64,000 bases of DNA from an uncultured Aquimarina sp. GTDB lineage: Bacteria > Bacteroidota > Bacteroidia > Flavobacteriales > Flavobacteriaceae. The first letter of the stretch is position 1, and each line of letters opens with the position of its first letter. The DNA is taken from assembly GCA_947495425.1 (NCBI GenBank), contig CANLYR010000008.1, forward strand, positions 62,001 to 126,000. The letters are read 5' to 3'. Position numbers and translations under genes: made by a program. Below are positions 1 through 9,704 of the stretch, in pieces. The notes beneath the pieces were generated by a model that was given only the letters and a program-made list of their open reading frames with translations, was not told the DNA's origin and searched no databases.

Positions 1-2054
1 TCGACCTGTTCAAGGATTTTAATTTTAACCTTTTGCCTACAAGTATTTCTGTAAGCTCTAATATCAACAGGCAATACAATGAACAATCTTTTAGGGATAT
101 CACACTTGGGCCGGATGATATAAGATCGCCAACATTGTTTCAGCGTAATTTTCTTTTTGATTGGCAATATGGTGTTAATTATAATTTGACAAAATCATTA
201 AATCTAAACTTTACTTCATCCAACAACCGTATTGTCAAAAATTTTATTGATGAAAATAATGTCGTCGATAATACTATTGATGTATGGAGTGGTTTTTTCG
301 AAATAGGTGATCCCAATACATTAAATCAACAACTTCAGGTTAATTATGAAATCCCATTTAAGAAAATACCTGTATTTAAATTTATGCGGGCCACGTATTC
401 TTACAATGCAGACTTTCAGTGGGTAAAAGGGAGTGAAGCATTAAAAACACTTGAAGGTATCCCTGATTTAGGAAATACAATTCAGAACGCTAACGTACAT
501 ACTATAAATGGTTCATTGGATATGAATACGTTGTATAAATATGTAGGATTGACCAAAAAGAAGCCAGGACGTAAAAACGTAAAAAGAGAAAAGAAGTCAA
601 AAGGAAAAGAAGGAAAAGAAGGAAAAGGAAAAGATGGAGTAACAAGTGTTAGTGAAAATAAGACCACTCCAAAAAATGCCACCAAAACGCGTAGAGGAAA
701 ACTAAGTGTTGGGGATAAGGTATTTAATACAGTAGTCGGATTAGCTACTGCTGTAAAAAAGGTAAACATAAATTATCAACAGGATAACGGAATTTTTCTA
801 CCAGGATACACCAGAGAGCCTGGTTTTGTAGGAACTTTAAAACCTACAGTTGGTTTTACTTTTGGTAGTCAGGCAGAAATAAGAGATATAGCAGCACGCA
901 ATGGCTGGCTTACCCTATATGACGATTTTAACGAGCAATATCAAGAGGTAGAAGGAAGGCAACTTAATATTCAGGCCTCTTTAGGATTATTAAAAGACCT
1001 TAAGATTGATATAAGTGCAACTAGAAATTATTCTGAAACCTATACCGAAAATTACCGTGTAAATAGCGATTTAGAGTATCAATCACTTACACCAAATACA
1101 TTTGGGAACTTTACAGTTTCTACCTTGCTTATCAAAACAGCATTTAGTACAAGTGATGAATTTAATTCTGAAGCTTTTGATGAGTTCAGAGAGAATAGAT
1201 TGATTGTAGCAAGGCGTTTGGCAATAGAGCGTGGTGATAACCCAAATAATACTGATGAAGAAGGTTTTCCGGTTGGCTACGGCAAAACCAACCAAGCTGT
1301 TTTATTACCTGCGTTTTTGGCAGCATATTCTGGATCAGATGCCTCCAAAGTTCAAAAAGGAGCGTTTAGAGATATTCCGCTACCAAACTGGGATTTGAAG
1401 TACACCGGGTTGATGAACCTAAAATGGTTTAAGAAGCGATTCAAGCGTTTTTCTGTAGCACACGGATATCGTGCAAATTATACAATTAATCAGTTTCAAA
1501 CCAATCTTGAATTTGAGGGCAGTGAATTTGATGAAGGGGGGAATTATAGAAATCCCATATTATACTCTAATATTAACCTAACAGAACAGTTCAGTCCGTT
1601 AGTACGATTAGATATGGAAATGAAAAGTTCAATAAAAATTCTGGCAGAATGGAAGAAAGATCGTGCTTTGTCCTTAAGTTTTGATAATAATCTCCTCACA
1701 GAAATTCAAGGTAATGAATATATCATCGGTTTGGGGTACAGATTACAAGACCTAACTTTTGCCACCAGAATTTCGGGAAGAAAACAGATTATAAAAAGTG
1801 ATCTTAATCTTAGGGCAGATTTATCATTACGCCAAAATGAGACGCTAATACGATATTTAGACCTAGAGAACAGTCAGGTTACAGCTGGTCAGGATATCTA
1901 TGGATTGAAACTTACTGCTGATTATGCGTTGAGTAAAAACCTAACGGCGTTATTCTTTTATGATCACACATTCTCAGAGTATTCTATATCTACTGCTTTT
2001 CCTCAAACTACTATACGAGGTGGGTTTACATTGCGTTATAATTTTGGAAATTAA
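1..2054 (+). CDS. sprA: Cell surface/gliding motility protein SprA (T9SS translocon), C-terminal part, truncated at window start
   Basis: The reading frame is open to base 3 upstream of the listed start (DLFKDFNFNLLPTSISVSSNINRQYNEQSFRDI...). Large outer-membrane beta-barrel character, ends ...GGFTLRYNFGN, followed by gcvH and vanZ as often seen in Flavobacteriia. Confidence 0.85.
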   Translation, partial: DLFKDFNFNLLPTSISVSSNINRQYNEQSFRDITLGPDDIRSPTLFQRNFLFDWQYGVNYNLTKSLNLNFTSSNNRIVKNFIDENNVVDNTIDVWSGFFEIGDPNTLNQQLQVNYEIPFKKIPVFKFMRATYSYNADFQWVKGSEALKTLEGIPDLGNTIQNANVHTINGSLDMNTLYKYVGLTKKKPGRKNVKREKKSKGKEGKEGKGKDGVTSVSENKTTPKNATKTRRGKLSVGDKVFNTVVGLATAVKKVNINYQQDNGIFLPGYTREPGFVGTLKPTVGFTFGSQAEIRDIAARNGWLTLYDDFNEQYQEVEGRQLNIQASLGLLKDLKIDISATRNYSETYTENYRVNSDLEYQSLTPNTFGNFTVSTLLIKTAFSTSDEFNSEAFDEFRENRLIVARRLAIERGDNPNNTDEEGFPVGYGKTNQAVLLPAFLAAYSGSDASKVQKGAFRDIPLPNWDLKYTGLMNLKWFKKRFKRFSVAHGYRANYTINQFQTNLEFEGSEFDEGGNYRNPILYSNINLTEQFSPLVRLDMEMKSSIKILAEWKKDRALSLSFDNNLLTEIQGNEYIIGLGYRLQDLTFATRISGRKQIIKSDLNLRADLSLRQNETLIRYLDLENSQVTAGQDIYGLKLTADYALSKNLTALFFYDHTFSEYSISTAFPQTTIRGGFTLRYNFGN

Positions 2055-2194
2055 AATGTATAGACAGTTTTTCTGGAACACAGGGTCAATACTTAATTTT
2101 TGATATTTTTTTGGCTAGTTTTCTTAATATCTAACAAAATAGATTTATTTTCGTCTTCAAAAATTAATAAGAACTTAATAAATACATTTTTCGG

Positions 2195-2575
2195 ATGAAT
2201 ATTCCTTCAGAATTAAAGTATACTAAAGATCACGAATGGATCAAAATTGATGGAGAGGTTGCAACAGTTGGGATAACTGATTTTGCACAGGGCGAGTTAG
2301 GAGATATCGTTTATGTAGAAGTAGAAACCGTTGGTGAAGAACTTGATCAAGAAGAAGTTTTTGGTACAGTAGAAGCTGTGAAAACTGTTTCGGATTTATT
2401 TCTTCCGTTAACCGGTGAGATCATCGAATTCAATGAGGCCTTGGAAAGCGACCCAGAATTAGTAAATAGTGATCCTTATGGAGCAGGGTGGATGGTAAAA
2501 ATTAAGATTTCAGATCCATCACAAGTTGATGACTTATTATCCTCAGATGGTTATAAAGAGATTATTGCTGCATAA
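2195..2575 (+). CDS. gcvH: Glycine cleavage system H protein
   Basis: [47 protein letters not shown]...[17 protein letters not shown]; lipoyl-lysine motif. Confidence 0.97.
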   Translation: MNIPSELKYTKDHEWIKIDGEVATVGITDFAQGELGDIVYVEVETVGEELDQEEVFGTVEAVKTVSDLFLPLTGEIIEFNEALESDPELVNSDPYGAGWMVKIKISDPSQVDDLLSSDGYKEIIAA

Positions 2576-2969
2576 ATATCCTTTGCCATTAGTTATTTTA
2601 ACTACAGGTATAATAACATGGGCATCCTTGGCACGATTTTCAAATCCAATTGATTTTAACGTACAGGGAAGTGATAAAATCGCACACTGTATCGCATATT
2701 TTGTTTTTGCCATGGTATGGTTCTCTTTTTTCTTTTTTGCTAAAAGAGGAGAGCGCTATTTCAAGCAAAGTATAATTAAAACCTCAATGGTTTGCTTTTT
2801 ATATGGTCTGCTCATGGAGGTACTTCAATTTCTTTTGACGAGTTACCGTAGTTTAGAGCTATATGATGTATTTGCAAATACAAGTGGTATAATTTTTGCT
2901 GTTCTTTTATTGAAAGCGTTTGAAAATAAACTAATTAGGTTTAAAGAAGATAAGCACAAAATAAAGTAA
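2547..2969 (+). CDS. VanZ family membrane protein
   Basis: Multi-TM protein with VanZ-like pattern ([17 protein letters not shown]...[28 protein letters not shown]). ATG 2547 chosen over the TTG at 2526; overlaps the gcvH 3' end. Confidence 0.8.
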   Translation: MVIKRLLLHKYPLPLVILTTGIITWASLARFSNPIDFNVQGSDKIAHCIAYFVFAMVWFSFFFFAKRGERYFKQSIIKTSMVCFLYGLLMEVLQFLLTSYRSLELYDVFANTSGIIFAVLLLKAFENKLIRFKEDKHKIK

Positions 2970-3114
2970 ACAAGGATTTTATAGTTAATTTTCATGTCAA
3001 AAATAAAGTAAGGTAAACGTTAAAAAATTTATTTTTTGTCTTACATTTCTATCTTTAGTTGGAAAATACAAAAGAAATTAGCTATTTTAGCAATCCTATA
3101 ACATAATATATAAT

Positions 3115-3840
3115 ATGGAACCAAAGAAAAATCCTAAAGCAGATTTAACTAGAAGAAGTACCCTTTTCCTTCAATTGGGGCTTATTGTAGTTCTTTTGAT
3201 AACATGGCAAGGTATAGAGTGGAAAACTTACGATAGAAGTAATATTGATATAGGTCAAGTTAATCTTGATGAGTTAGAAGAAGAAGATGTTCCGATTACT
3301 CAGAATCTAAATACACCACCTCCACCTCCACCACCTCCACCTGCTCCAGAAATAATTGATGTAGTTGAAGATGAAGAAGAAGTAGAGGAGACGATTATAG
3401 AATCTACAGAAACAAATCAGGAAGAAGAAATAGTTGAAGTAGAAGAAGTTGAGGATGTTTCTGACGATGAAGAAATTGCTGATGTTCCATTTGCAGTTAT
3501 CGAAAATGTGCCAATTTTCCCAGGTTGTGAAAAAGCTGGTGGTAATGCTGCAAAAAAGAAATGTATGAGTGATAAGGTTAAGAAATTTGTTAACCGTAAG
3601 TTTAATACAGAACTTGGTAGTGAGTTGGGTCTTTCTGGTGTAAATAGAATTTATGTTAGATTCAAAATAGACCGATCAGGTAATATAGTAGGTGTTCAGG
3701 CTAGAGGGCCGCATCCAAGATTAGAAAAAGAAGCACAACGTGTAATTAAGCTATTGCCTAAAATGACTCCAGGTAAGCAAAGAGGAAAAGCAGTAGGGGT
3801 ATTATATTCGTTACCGATAGTTTTTCAAGTACAAGACTAA
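3115..3840 (+). CDS. Energy transducer TonB-like protein
   Basis: N-terminal TM anchor, acidic and proline-rich linker (PPPPPPPPPAPEI), TonB C-terminal domain. Confidence 0.88.
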   Translation: MEPKKNPKADLTRRSTLFLQLGLIVVLLITWQGIEWKTYDRSNIDIGQVNLDELEEEDVPITQNLNTPPPPPPPPPAPEIIDVVEDEEEVEETIIESTETNQEEEIVEVEEVEDVSDDEEIADVPFAVIENVPIFPGCEKAGGNAAKKKCMSDKVKKFVNRKFNTELGSELGLSGVNRIYVRFKIDRSGNIVGVQARGPHPRLEKEAQRVIKLLPKMTPGKQRGKAVGVLYSLPIVFQVQD

Positions 3841-3864
3841 AAAGAAAATACGTTTTAAAATATT

Positions 3865-3898
3865 AGAATCCCGTCACAGTTATGTAGACGGGATTCTT
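3865..3898 (+). terminator. Rho-independent terminator after tonB-like gene 1
   Basis: AGAATCCCGTC-acagttatgta-GACGGGATTCTTTTTT. Confidence 0.85.
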
Positions 3899-3950
3899 TT
3901 TTGGTATGCTTGTTGATTTAGAATTAATTGTAACGTTAAAACTAAATATT

Positions 3951-4691
3951 ATGAGTAACAAGCACGATGCTAATGTACGAAAAAGTACATTGGTGAATTT
4001 TCAGATTGGACTTATAGCAAGTCTATTATTTACCTATTTAATGTTTGAGGTGTACACGGCTAAAAAAAGTATTGTCGTAAATGCGGAGCCTCCTAATACT
4101 TTTGAGAACACCACATTTACAATGGGCGAATTCGAAGTTGAAAAAGTACCTAAAAAAGAATTGGCAATCAAGAAAGAGCCAGTAGTACACCCAACGAAGT
4201 TTATTGTAAAAGATGATGATGAAAAATTATCAGAATTAGAAAAAGAGTTTGTAACCGATGAGCCTTCGAATGTTGAAGTAGCGCCTAGTATAGGCTCTAT
4301 TATTGATATCGATAGCGATGAAGATAACATTTCTGTTGATTTTAGAGTAGTAGAAGATGTTCCTGTGTTCCCAGGATGTGAAAAAATGGGGACAAATGAA
4401 GAAAAGGCAGCCTGTTTTTCTGAAAAGATAGGAAAAATTGTTTCAAAAAGGTTTAATACAGATCTAGGAGAAAGGTATGGCTTGAGCGGACTTCAGCGAA
4501 TTTATACTTTGTTTGAAGTGTCATCAGATGGAACAATTCAGAATATTAGAATAAGAGCTCCACATCCTAAGCTCAAAAAAGAAGCCGAAAGAGTAATTAA
4601 TCTCTTTCCCGAAATGACTCCTGGTAAACAGCGAGGTAGACCGGTTACCGTAACATACCAATTACCCATTGTTTTTAAAATTCAAGATTAG
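3951..4691 (+). CDS. Second TonB-like protein (tandem paralogue)
   Basis: C-terminal half closely parallels the upstream gene (VPVFPGCEKMG...FNTDLGERYGLSGLQRIY...PHPKLKKEAERVINLFPEMTPGKQRG). ATG 3951 (MSNKHDANVRKSTL) preferred over the non-ATG start at 3906. Confidence 0.85.
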   Translation: MSNKHDANVRKSTLVNFQIGLIASLLFTYLMFEVYTAKKSIVVNAEPPNTFENTTFTMGEFEVEKVPKKELAIKKEPVVHPTKFIVKDDDEKLSELEKEFVTDEPSNVEVAPSIGSIIDIDSDEDNISVDFRVVEDVPVFPGCEKMGTNEEKAACFSEKIGKIVSKRFNTDLGERYGLSGLQRIYTLFEVSSDGTIQNIRIRAPHPKLKKEAERVINLFPEMTPGKQRGRPVTVTYQLPIVFKIQD

Positions 4692-4714
4692 GATAATCTA
4701 GTTGATGATATGTT

Positions 4715-4764
4715 ATACTAAACAGCGTCGAGAAAAATGTACCTTTCTCGACGCTGCTTAGTAT
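4715..4764. terminator. Bidirectional hairpin terminator between convergent genes
   Basis: ATACTAAACAGCGTCGAGAAA ... TTTCTCGACGCTGCTTAGTAT; 21-bp arms with one mismatch. Confidence 0.85.
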
Positions 4765-4777
4765 ATTAGAAATGAAA

Positions 4778-5656
4778 TCATTTCTCTTGGTTTGTGAGAC
4801 TCTGATAGACGGTTTTTCGCATGTTTTCAGCATTAATGTAACCATTACCATATCCTTTTACGTCATAAGTCGCGGTTAATGATGTGTTTTTTACGACATC
4901 TTCTTCAGATTTTCCTTTATCAATTTCTTTTTGAATGGTAGCAGTTATTTCTTTTAGCATTTTTAAAAATGCCTCCAAATCTTTTTTGTTAGCTAACTTC
5001 CCGTGTCCCGGGATGATTTTGGTGTCTTCATTTATAATCATTAATGCTTTTTCCGAGGCTTTTATGTAACCTCTAATACTTCCGCCTGATTTTAAGTCTA
5101 TATATGGATATCGACCATTAAAAAATGTATCTCCCATATGTAATACATTTCCATTAACAAAATACACCATGGTATCACCATCTGTATGTGCATTATGTAT
5201 ATGAAAAGCATGTATATCCTCGTCTTTAAAATACAGCTGTATCCCCTCATCAAATGTTATCACCGGCAAAGATTCAGAAACTACACCTCCGTTTTTGTCC
5301 TGTTTACTTATTATTCTAGATCTTACATTCTTCTGAGCAAAAATAGTAGCTCCTTGATTCGCCATATTTTTATTGCCTCCAGTATGATCTCCATGAAAGT
5401 GGGTGTTTATGACCATAGTAACAGGCTGGTCGCTTATCGCTTTCAAGCTCTCAAAAATTTTATCCGACAAGCGAGCAAACTGATCATCAATAATAAATAA
5501 CCCTTTTTCGTTATTAAAAACACCAATATTACCTCCTTGACCAGTAAGCATATAAATATTTTCTGATATTTGATCCGTTATCATAGTAACTTCCTTTCTT
5601 TGTGCGCTAGTAGTGATCCAGAATAACGATAACCCCAAAATAAATAGTCTTTTCAT
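4778..5656 (-). CDS. MBL-fold metallo-hydrolase, secreted
   Basis: Signal peptide; THFHGDHTGG metal-binding motif; later His residues (HAHTDGD, IIPGHG). Confidence 0.88.
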   Translation of the reverse strand: MKRLFILGLSLFWITTSAQRKEVTMITDQISENIYMLTGQGGNIGVFNNEKGLFIIDDQFARLSDKIFESLKAISDQPVTMVINTHFHGDHTGGNKNMANQGATIFAQKNVRSRIISKQDKNGGVVSESLPVITFDEGIQLYFKDEDIHAFHIHNAHTDGDTMVYFVNGNVLHMGDTFFNGRYPYIDLKSGGSIRGYIKASEKALMIINEDTKIIPGHGKLANKKDLEAFLKMLKEITATIQKEIDKGKSEEDVVKNTSLTATYDVKGYGNGYINAENMRKTVYQSLTNQEK

Positions 5657-5870
5657 AAAAAGTGAGTGTGCTTTTGTATTGTATTTTTTGTCAAATTTAA
5701 TTTACAAAAATTACTGCTTTTACATGAGTATTGAAATTTAAATACTTCTATACAGTTTGCTAACCATCAAAGTGTTCTAAAAGCCTTGCCTATGGTGATT
5801 AATTATCTTAGACAGTTGTTAAAAGATGAATTATAAATAAGCATAAGTTGTCTAAAAGTCTTTTAAGATA

Positions 5871-5878
5871 TATCTTTG
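5871..5878 (+). promoter_or_regulatory. Bacteroidota -7 element (TATCTTTG) for the ctaB operon
   Basis: TAnnTTTG match with TTG about 20 bp upstream and about 30 bp before the GTG start. Confidence 0.55.
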
Positions 5879-5908
5879 CACAACTTTTAAAGAAGCTAAT
5901 AAGATAAC

Positions 5909-6820
5909 GTGCAAAATTTGAGCATATCCCAAATTAATACTGCTAAAGTTTCTGTTATTCAGGATTTTAAAGAAATTACAAAAATGCGTTTGGCATTGAG
6001 TGTTGTTTTTTCCTCTGTAGCAGGATACTTATTGGGTGTCGAAACTATTTCATGGAGTACGCTTCTGCTTTTGTCTGTCGGGGGGTATTTTATGGTTGGT
6101 GCATCGAATGCATTTAATCAGATTATCGAAAGAGATTTAGATAAGTTGATGGATCGCACCAAGAACAGACCTATTCCATCAGGGAGAATGTCGGTGAATA
6201 CTGCTTTTGCGATTGCAACTCTTTTTACAATTGCAGGGATCACAGTGCTGTATACCATAAACCCACAAACTGCAATGTTTGGTGCAATTTCGATATTCAT
6301 TTATGTGAGCTTGTATACACCTTTGAAAACAAAGACACCTTTGTCTGTATTTGTAGGAGCAATTCCTGGTGCAATTCCATTTATGCTGGGGTGGGTAGCT
6401 GCTACGAATGATTTTGGAATAGAACCGGGAACCTTGTTTATGGTTCAGTTTTTTTGGCAGTTTCCACATTTTTGGGCAATAGGTTGGTTTTTGTACGACG
6501 ACTATAAAAAAGGAGGGTTTTTTATGCTTCCTACAGGAAAAAGAGATAAAGGAACCGCTACTCAGGTTTTGATTTATACCGTTTGGACTATAGTAACATC
6601 ACTAGTTCCTGTATTTGGAGTTACTGGTAAACTTTACATTACTCCAGTTTCTGGAGTGATTATTTTAATTTTAGGGTTAGTTTTATTAAGATCTGCTATT
6701 CGTTTATATAAAATTAAAGATGCAAAAACTGCAAAACAATTAATGATCATGAGTGTATTGTATATCACAATATTGCAAGTTATATATGTAGCGGATAAAT
6801 ATATTCGAATATGGATTTAA
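5909..6820 (+). CDS. ctaB: Protoheme IX farnesyltransferase
   Basis: UbiA-family motifs NAFNQIIERDLDKLMDRTKNRPIPSGR and multiple TMs; followed by cytochrome oxidase subunit III genes. Confidence 0.95.
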   Translation: MQNLSISQINTAKVSVIQDFKEITKMRLALSVVFSSVAGYLLGVETISWSTLLLLSVGGYFMVGASNAFNQIIERDLDKLMDRTKNRPIPSGRMSVNTAFAIATLFTIAGITVLYTINPQTAMFGAISIFIYVSLYTPLKTKTPLSVFVGAIPGAIPFMLGWVAATNDFGIEPGTLFMVQFFWQFPHFWAIGWFLYDDYKKGGFFMLPTGKRDKGTATQVLIYTVWTIVTSLVPVFGVTGKLYITPVSGVIILILGLVLLRSAIRLYKIKDAKTAKQLMIMSVLYITILQVIYVADKYIRIWI

Positions 6821-7392
6821 CACAAGGAACAACACAAGAAAAAGTAAATAGATCTAAGAAAACCATGATGTGGTTTGCTATGGTAAGTATGGCTATGGTA
6901 TTTGCAGGACTTACGAGTGCATATGTAGTGAGTAAGAGTAGAAAAGATTGGTCAACCGACCTCGTTTTCCCTGAGGCCTTCATATACAGCATACTCGTTA
7001 TTGTAGCTAGTAGTATCACTTTTTACATGGTTAAAAAAGCAATTGAAAATGAGAATAGACAATTAGCTACGATCTTATTACTTTTAACTCTTACACTGGG
7101 AATCTCGTTCGTATTTCTTCAGTTTGAAGGTTTTTCTGATATAATAAGTCAAGGATATCATTTCACTGGACCAACATCAAATATCGTTACAACATTTATG
7201 TTTATCATTGTTGTAACACACCTAGCGCACATCATTGGAGGGCTTTTGGTGCTTTTGGTTGTAATTTATAATCATTTTAAACAAAAATATAAAAAAGGTA
7301 AGACTCTGGGATTAGAACTGGGTGCGATGTATTGGCATTTTGTTGATTTTCTGTGGGTTTATCTCTTTTTGTTTTTATATTTCGTAAAATAA
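6811..7392 (+). CDS. Cytochrome c oxidase subunit III-like protein (short form)
   Basis: Subunit III-type TM helices, ends LGAMYWHFVDFLWVYLFLFLYFVK; overlaps ctaB. Confidence 0.88.
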   Translation: MDLTQGTTQEKVNRSKKTMMWFAMVSMAMVFAGLTSAYVVSKSRKDWSTDLVFPEAFIYSILVIVASSITFYMVKKAIENENRQLATILLLLTLTLGISFVFLQFEGFSDIISQGYHFTGPTSNIVTTFMFIIVVTHLAHIIGGLLVLLVVIYNHFKQKYKKGKTLGLELGAMYWHFVDFLWVYLFLFLYFVK

Positions 7393-7494
7393 CTATTCGT
7401 TATTGATCAAAGATCAAAGAAATAGATTGCTTCATTGAATCCTAGTCAATTTAATTAAAAAATAAATTTGAGTAGATGAAATGATAAAATTGAT

Positions 7495-7502
7495 TATTTT
7501 TG
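7495..7502 (+). promoter_or_regulatory. -7 element TATTTTTG upstream of the second COX III gene
   Basis: TAnnTTTG match about 30 bp before the ATG; TTTG at 7467-7470. Confidence 0.45.
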
Positions 7503-7532
7503 TGGAAAATTTAACAACACCAAATTCTTTAT

Positions 7533-8516
7533 ATGGAAACAACTGTTAATAAAACAGGTACAGAGGATAAAATCTGGGGAGGTGGCAATCAGCCACTAAA
7601 GGTGAGTTACGGAAAGATGATGATGTGGTTTTTTATCCTTTCGGATGCACTTACATTCTCAGGGTTTCTTGCCGCGTATGGATTTTCAAGATTTAAATTT
7701 ATTGATTCCTGGCCTATTGCCGATGAAGTGTTTAACCACTTTCCGTTTTTGCATGGCGTAGATGCACCTATGTATTATGTGGCTTTAATGACTTTTATAT
7801 TAATCTTTTCTTCTGTAACCATGGTACTAGCTGTAGATGCCGGGCACCACATGAAACAGAAAAAAGTAATTTTGTACATGTTTCTTACCATTATTGGTGG
7901 TGCTATTTTTGTTGGATCACAAGCGTGGGAGTGGAAAAACTTTATCAAAGGAGAGTATGGTGCTGTTGAAACAAAAGCAGGTCAGATATTACAATTTGTA
8001 GACGCTGAAGGGCATCGAGTAAAACTTGAAGAAATTGCGATCCTTAATACGAATAAAGAAAGAGTACAACACGAAGCAAAGAATGGTATTTGGTATCAGG
8101 GTGAAGCTACACTTCCTACATATACAATAGAGGAGATAAGAACGGGTTTTGCTAAACAAAATGATTTGTTGATAAGAATGCAAACGCTTACCGAAGATGG
8201 GCAGAAAACCGTTTTATCAAGGGAAGAATCATTAAAAAGATTAAATAACGATGCCATTGGTATCGTAGAGGGAGCTAATCTCTTACATAATGAGTACGGG
8301 ACTCCATTATTTGCCAATTTCTTTTTCTTTATCACAGGCTTTCACGGTTTTCACGTATTGTCAGGTGTACTTATTAATATTATTATCTTTATTAATGTAA
8401 TTCTAGGTACTTATGAAAGAAGAAAGAACTATGAAATGGTAGAAAAAGTTGGTTTGTACTGGCACTTTGTAGATTTGGTTTGGGTATTTGTATTTACATT
8501 CTTTTACCTGGTTTAA
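7533..8516 (+). CDS. Cytochrome c oxidase subunit III with internal hydrophilic insertion
   Basis: KVSYGKMMMWFFILSDALTFSGFLAAYGFSR... and ...VGLYWHFVDLVWVFVFTFFYLV. Confidence 0.92.
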   Translation: METTVNKTGTEDKIWGGGNQPLKVSYGKMMMWFFILSDALTFSGFLAAYGFSRFKFIDSWPIADEVFNHFPFLHGVDAPMYYVALMTFILIFSSVTMVLAVDAGHHMKQKKVILYMFLTIIGGAIFVGSQAWEWKNFIKGEYGAVETKAGQILQFVDAEGHRVKLEEIAILNTNKERVQHEAKNGIWYQGEATLPTYTIEEIRTGFAKQNDLLIRMQTLTEDGQKTVLSREESLKRLNNDAIGIVEGANLLHNEYGTPLFANFFFFITGFHGFHVLSGVLINIIIFINVILGTYERRKNYEMVEKVGLYWHFVDLVWVFVFTFFYLV

Positions 8517-8538
8517 TAAAAAATAGCAGATATATAAC

Positions 8539-8898
8539 ATGGCACACGATACAGCACATCACGAATCAAACATAGGAAAAATTTGGAAAGTATTCTTTTT
8601 ACTTTCTGTAATTACTATTGTAGAAGTAATTTTGGGTATTATTAAGCCCCCGTTTTTGGTTGAGACTACAGTGATTAGCATGAAATTACTGAACTGGATT
8701 TTTATTATCCTTACAATTTGGAAAGCTTATTACATTACATGGGCATTTATGCATATGGATGGTGAAACAAAAGGTCTTAGAAGATCTGTTGTTTGGACAG
8801 CAATTTTTCTTATCTGTTATTTGATTTTTATTCTCCTTACCGAAGGAGATTATATATATGAAGTATTTAAAGGAGGGTATAAAGCCTGGGACTTTTAA
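8539..8898 (+). CDS. Cytochrome c oxidase subunit IV-like membrane protein
   Basis: 119 aa, three predicted TMs, His-rich N terminus, directly downstream of subunit III. Confidence 0.85.
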   Translation: MAHDTAHHESNIGKIWKVFFLLSVITIVEVILGIIKPPFLVETTVISMKLLNWIFIILTIWKAYYITWAFMHMDGETKGLRRSVVWTAIFLICYLIFILLTEGDYIYEVFKGGYKAWDF

Positions 8899-8929
8899 AT
8901 ACTATAATAGTATAGTTAAAAGCATTATA

Positions 8930-8957
8930 AAAGACGGTTTTTTAAACCGTCTTTTTT
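8930..8957 (+). terminator. Rho-independent terminator
   Basis: AAAGACGGTTT-ttt-AAACCGTCTTTTTTT. Confidence 0.88.
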
Positions 8958-9019
8958 TATTTTTGTATGCGATTAGAATCCAATATTTGGGATGATAAAA
9001 GCCAAATCTAATTTGTAAA

Positions 9020-9673
9020 ATGAAAAAATTTCTTGTCCTTGGTGTTCTATTTGTATTACCATTAGTCGCTTATTTATTTTTTGCTTCTGGGGTTCATAAT
9101 TTTGCTAAACTTCCTGTATTAAATAACACTGTAGGTAGTGTCGAACAATTTGAAAGTCTTACCAAAGAAGAAATAACTTTTAAGAATAAAATTACGATAC
9201 TCGGCTTTTTGGGGGAAAATATATATAATAAGCAAGGAAACGCTTTTAACCTAAATCAAAAGATTTATAAAAAAAATCACGGTTTTCAGGATTTCCAGTT
9301 TGTAATGGTTTTGCCTTATGGTAGTGAAGATGCTGCAAAAAAGCTACTAGATGAGCTGGGTAATATTGCTGATGTATCTGGGTGGAAATTTGTTTTCGGC
9401 ACACCAGAAAGCATTACAAGGCTATTTAGAACTTTAAAAACCCCTCACCAATTAGATGAGAATCTATCTACGCATTATGTTTATGTAATAGACAAAGAAG
9501 GAAATTTAAGAGGTAGAGACGGTACGTTAAAAGAGAATGAAGCAAAAGTATATGGCTACGATGCAAGTTCGGTAGCAGATTTGTCAAACGTTATGGGTGA
9601 CGACATAAAGGTAATTCTTGCAGAATACCGTTTGGCGCTAAAAAAGTATAAAGCAAATCGTAAAGAGCAATAA
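9020..9673 (+). CDS. Membrane-anchored hypothetical protein, possibly thioredoxin-like
   Basis: N-terminal TM; ITILGFLGENI...FVMVLPYG... layout resembles SCO/Trx proteins; adjacent to a SCO gene. Confidence 0.6.
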   Translation: MKKFLVLGVLFVLPLVAYLFFASGVHNFAKLPVLNNTVGSVEQFESLTKEEITFKNKITILGFLGENIYNKQGNAFNLNQKIYKKNHGFQDFQFVMVLPYGSEDAAKKLLDELGNIADVSGWKFVFGTPESITRLFRTLKTPHQLDENLSTHYVYVIDKEGNLRGRDGTLKENEAKVYGYDASSVADLSNVMGDDIKVILAEYRLALKKYKANRKEQ

Positions 9674-9704
9674 CAACGAACACTTTAAAACTATAATAAA
9701 ACTC

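Noticed and set aside
482-769. Minus-strand ORF opposite sprA (95 aa)
   Set aside because: Antisense of the low-complexity Lys-rich coding tract; Phe/Leu/Pro-rich artefact.
3316-3345. CCACCT repeats as a microsatellite or CRISPR-like array
   Set aside because: They encode the polyproline linker of a TonB-like protein.
5657-5908. TTAGACA...TGTCTAA inverted repeat upstream of ctaB as an operator
   Set aside because: Only 7-bp arms with a long AT-rich spacer; within chance expectation for this composition.
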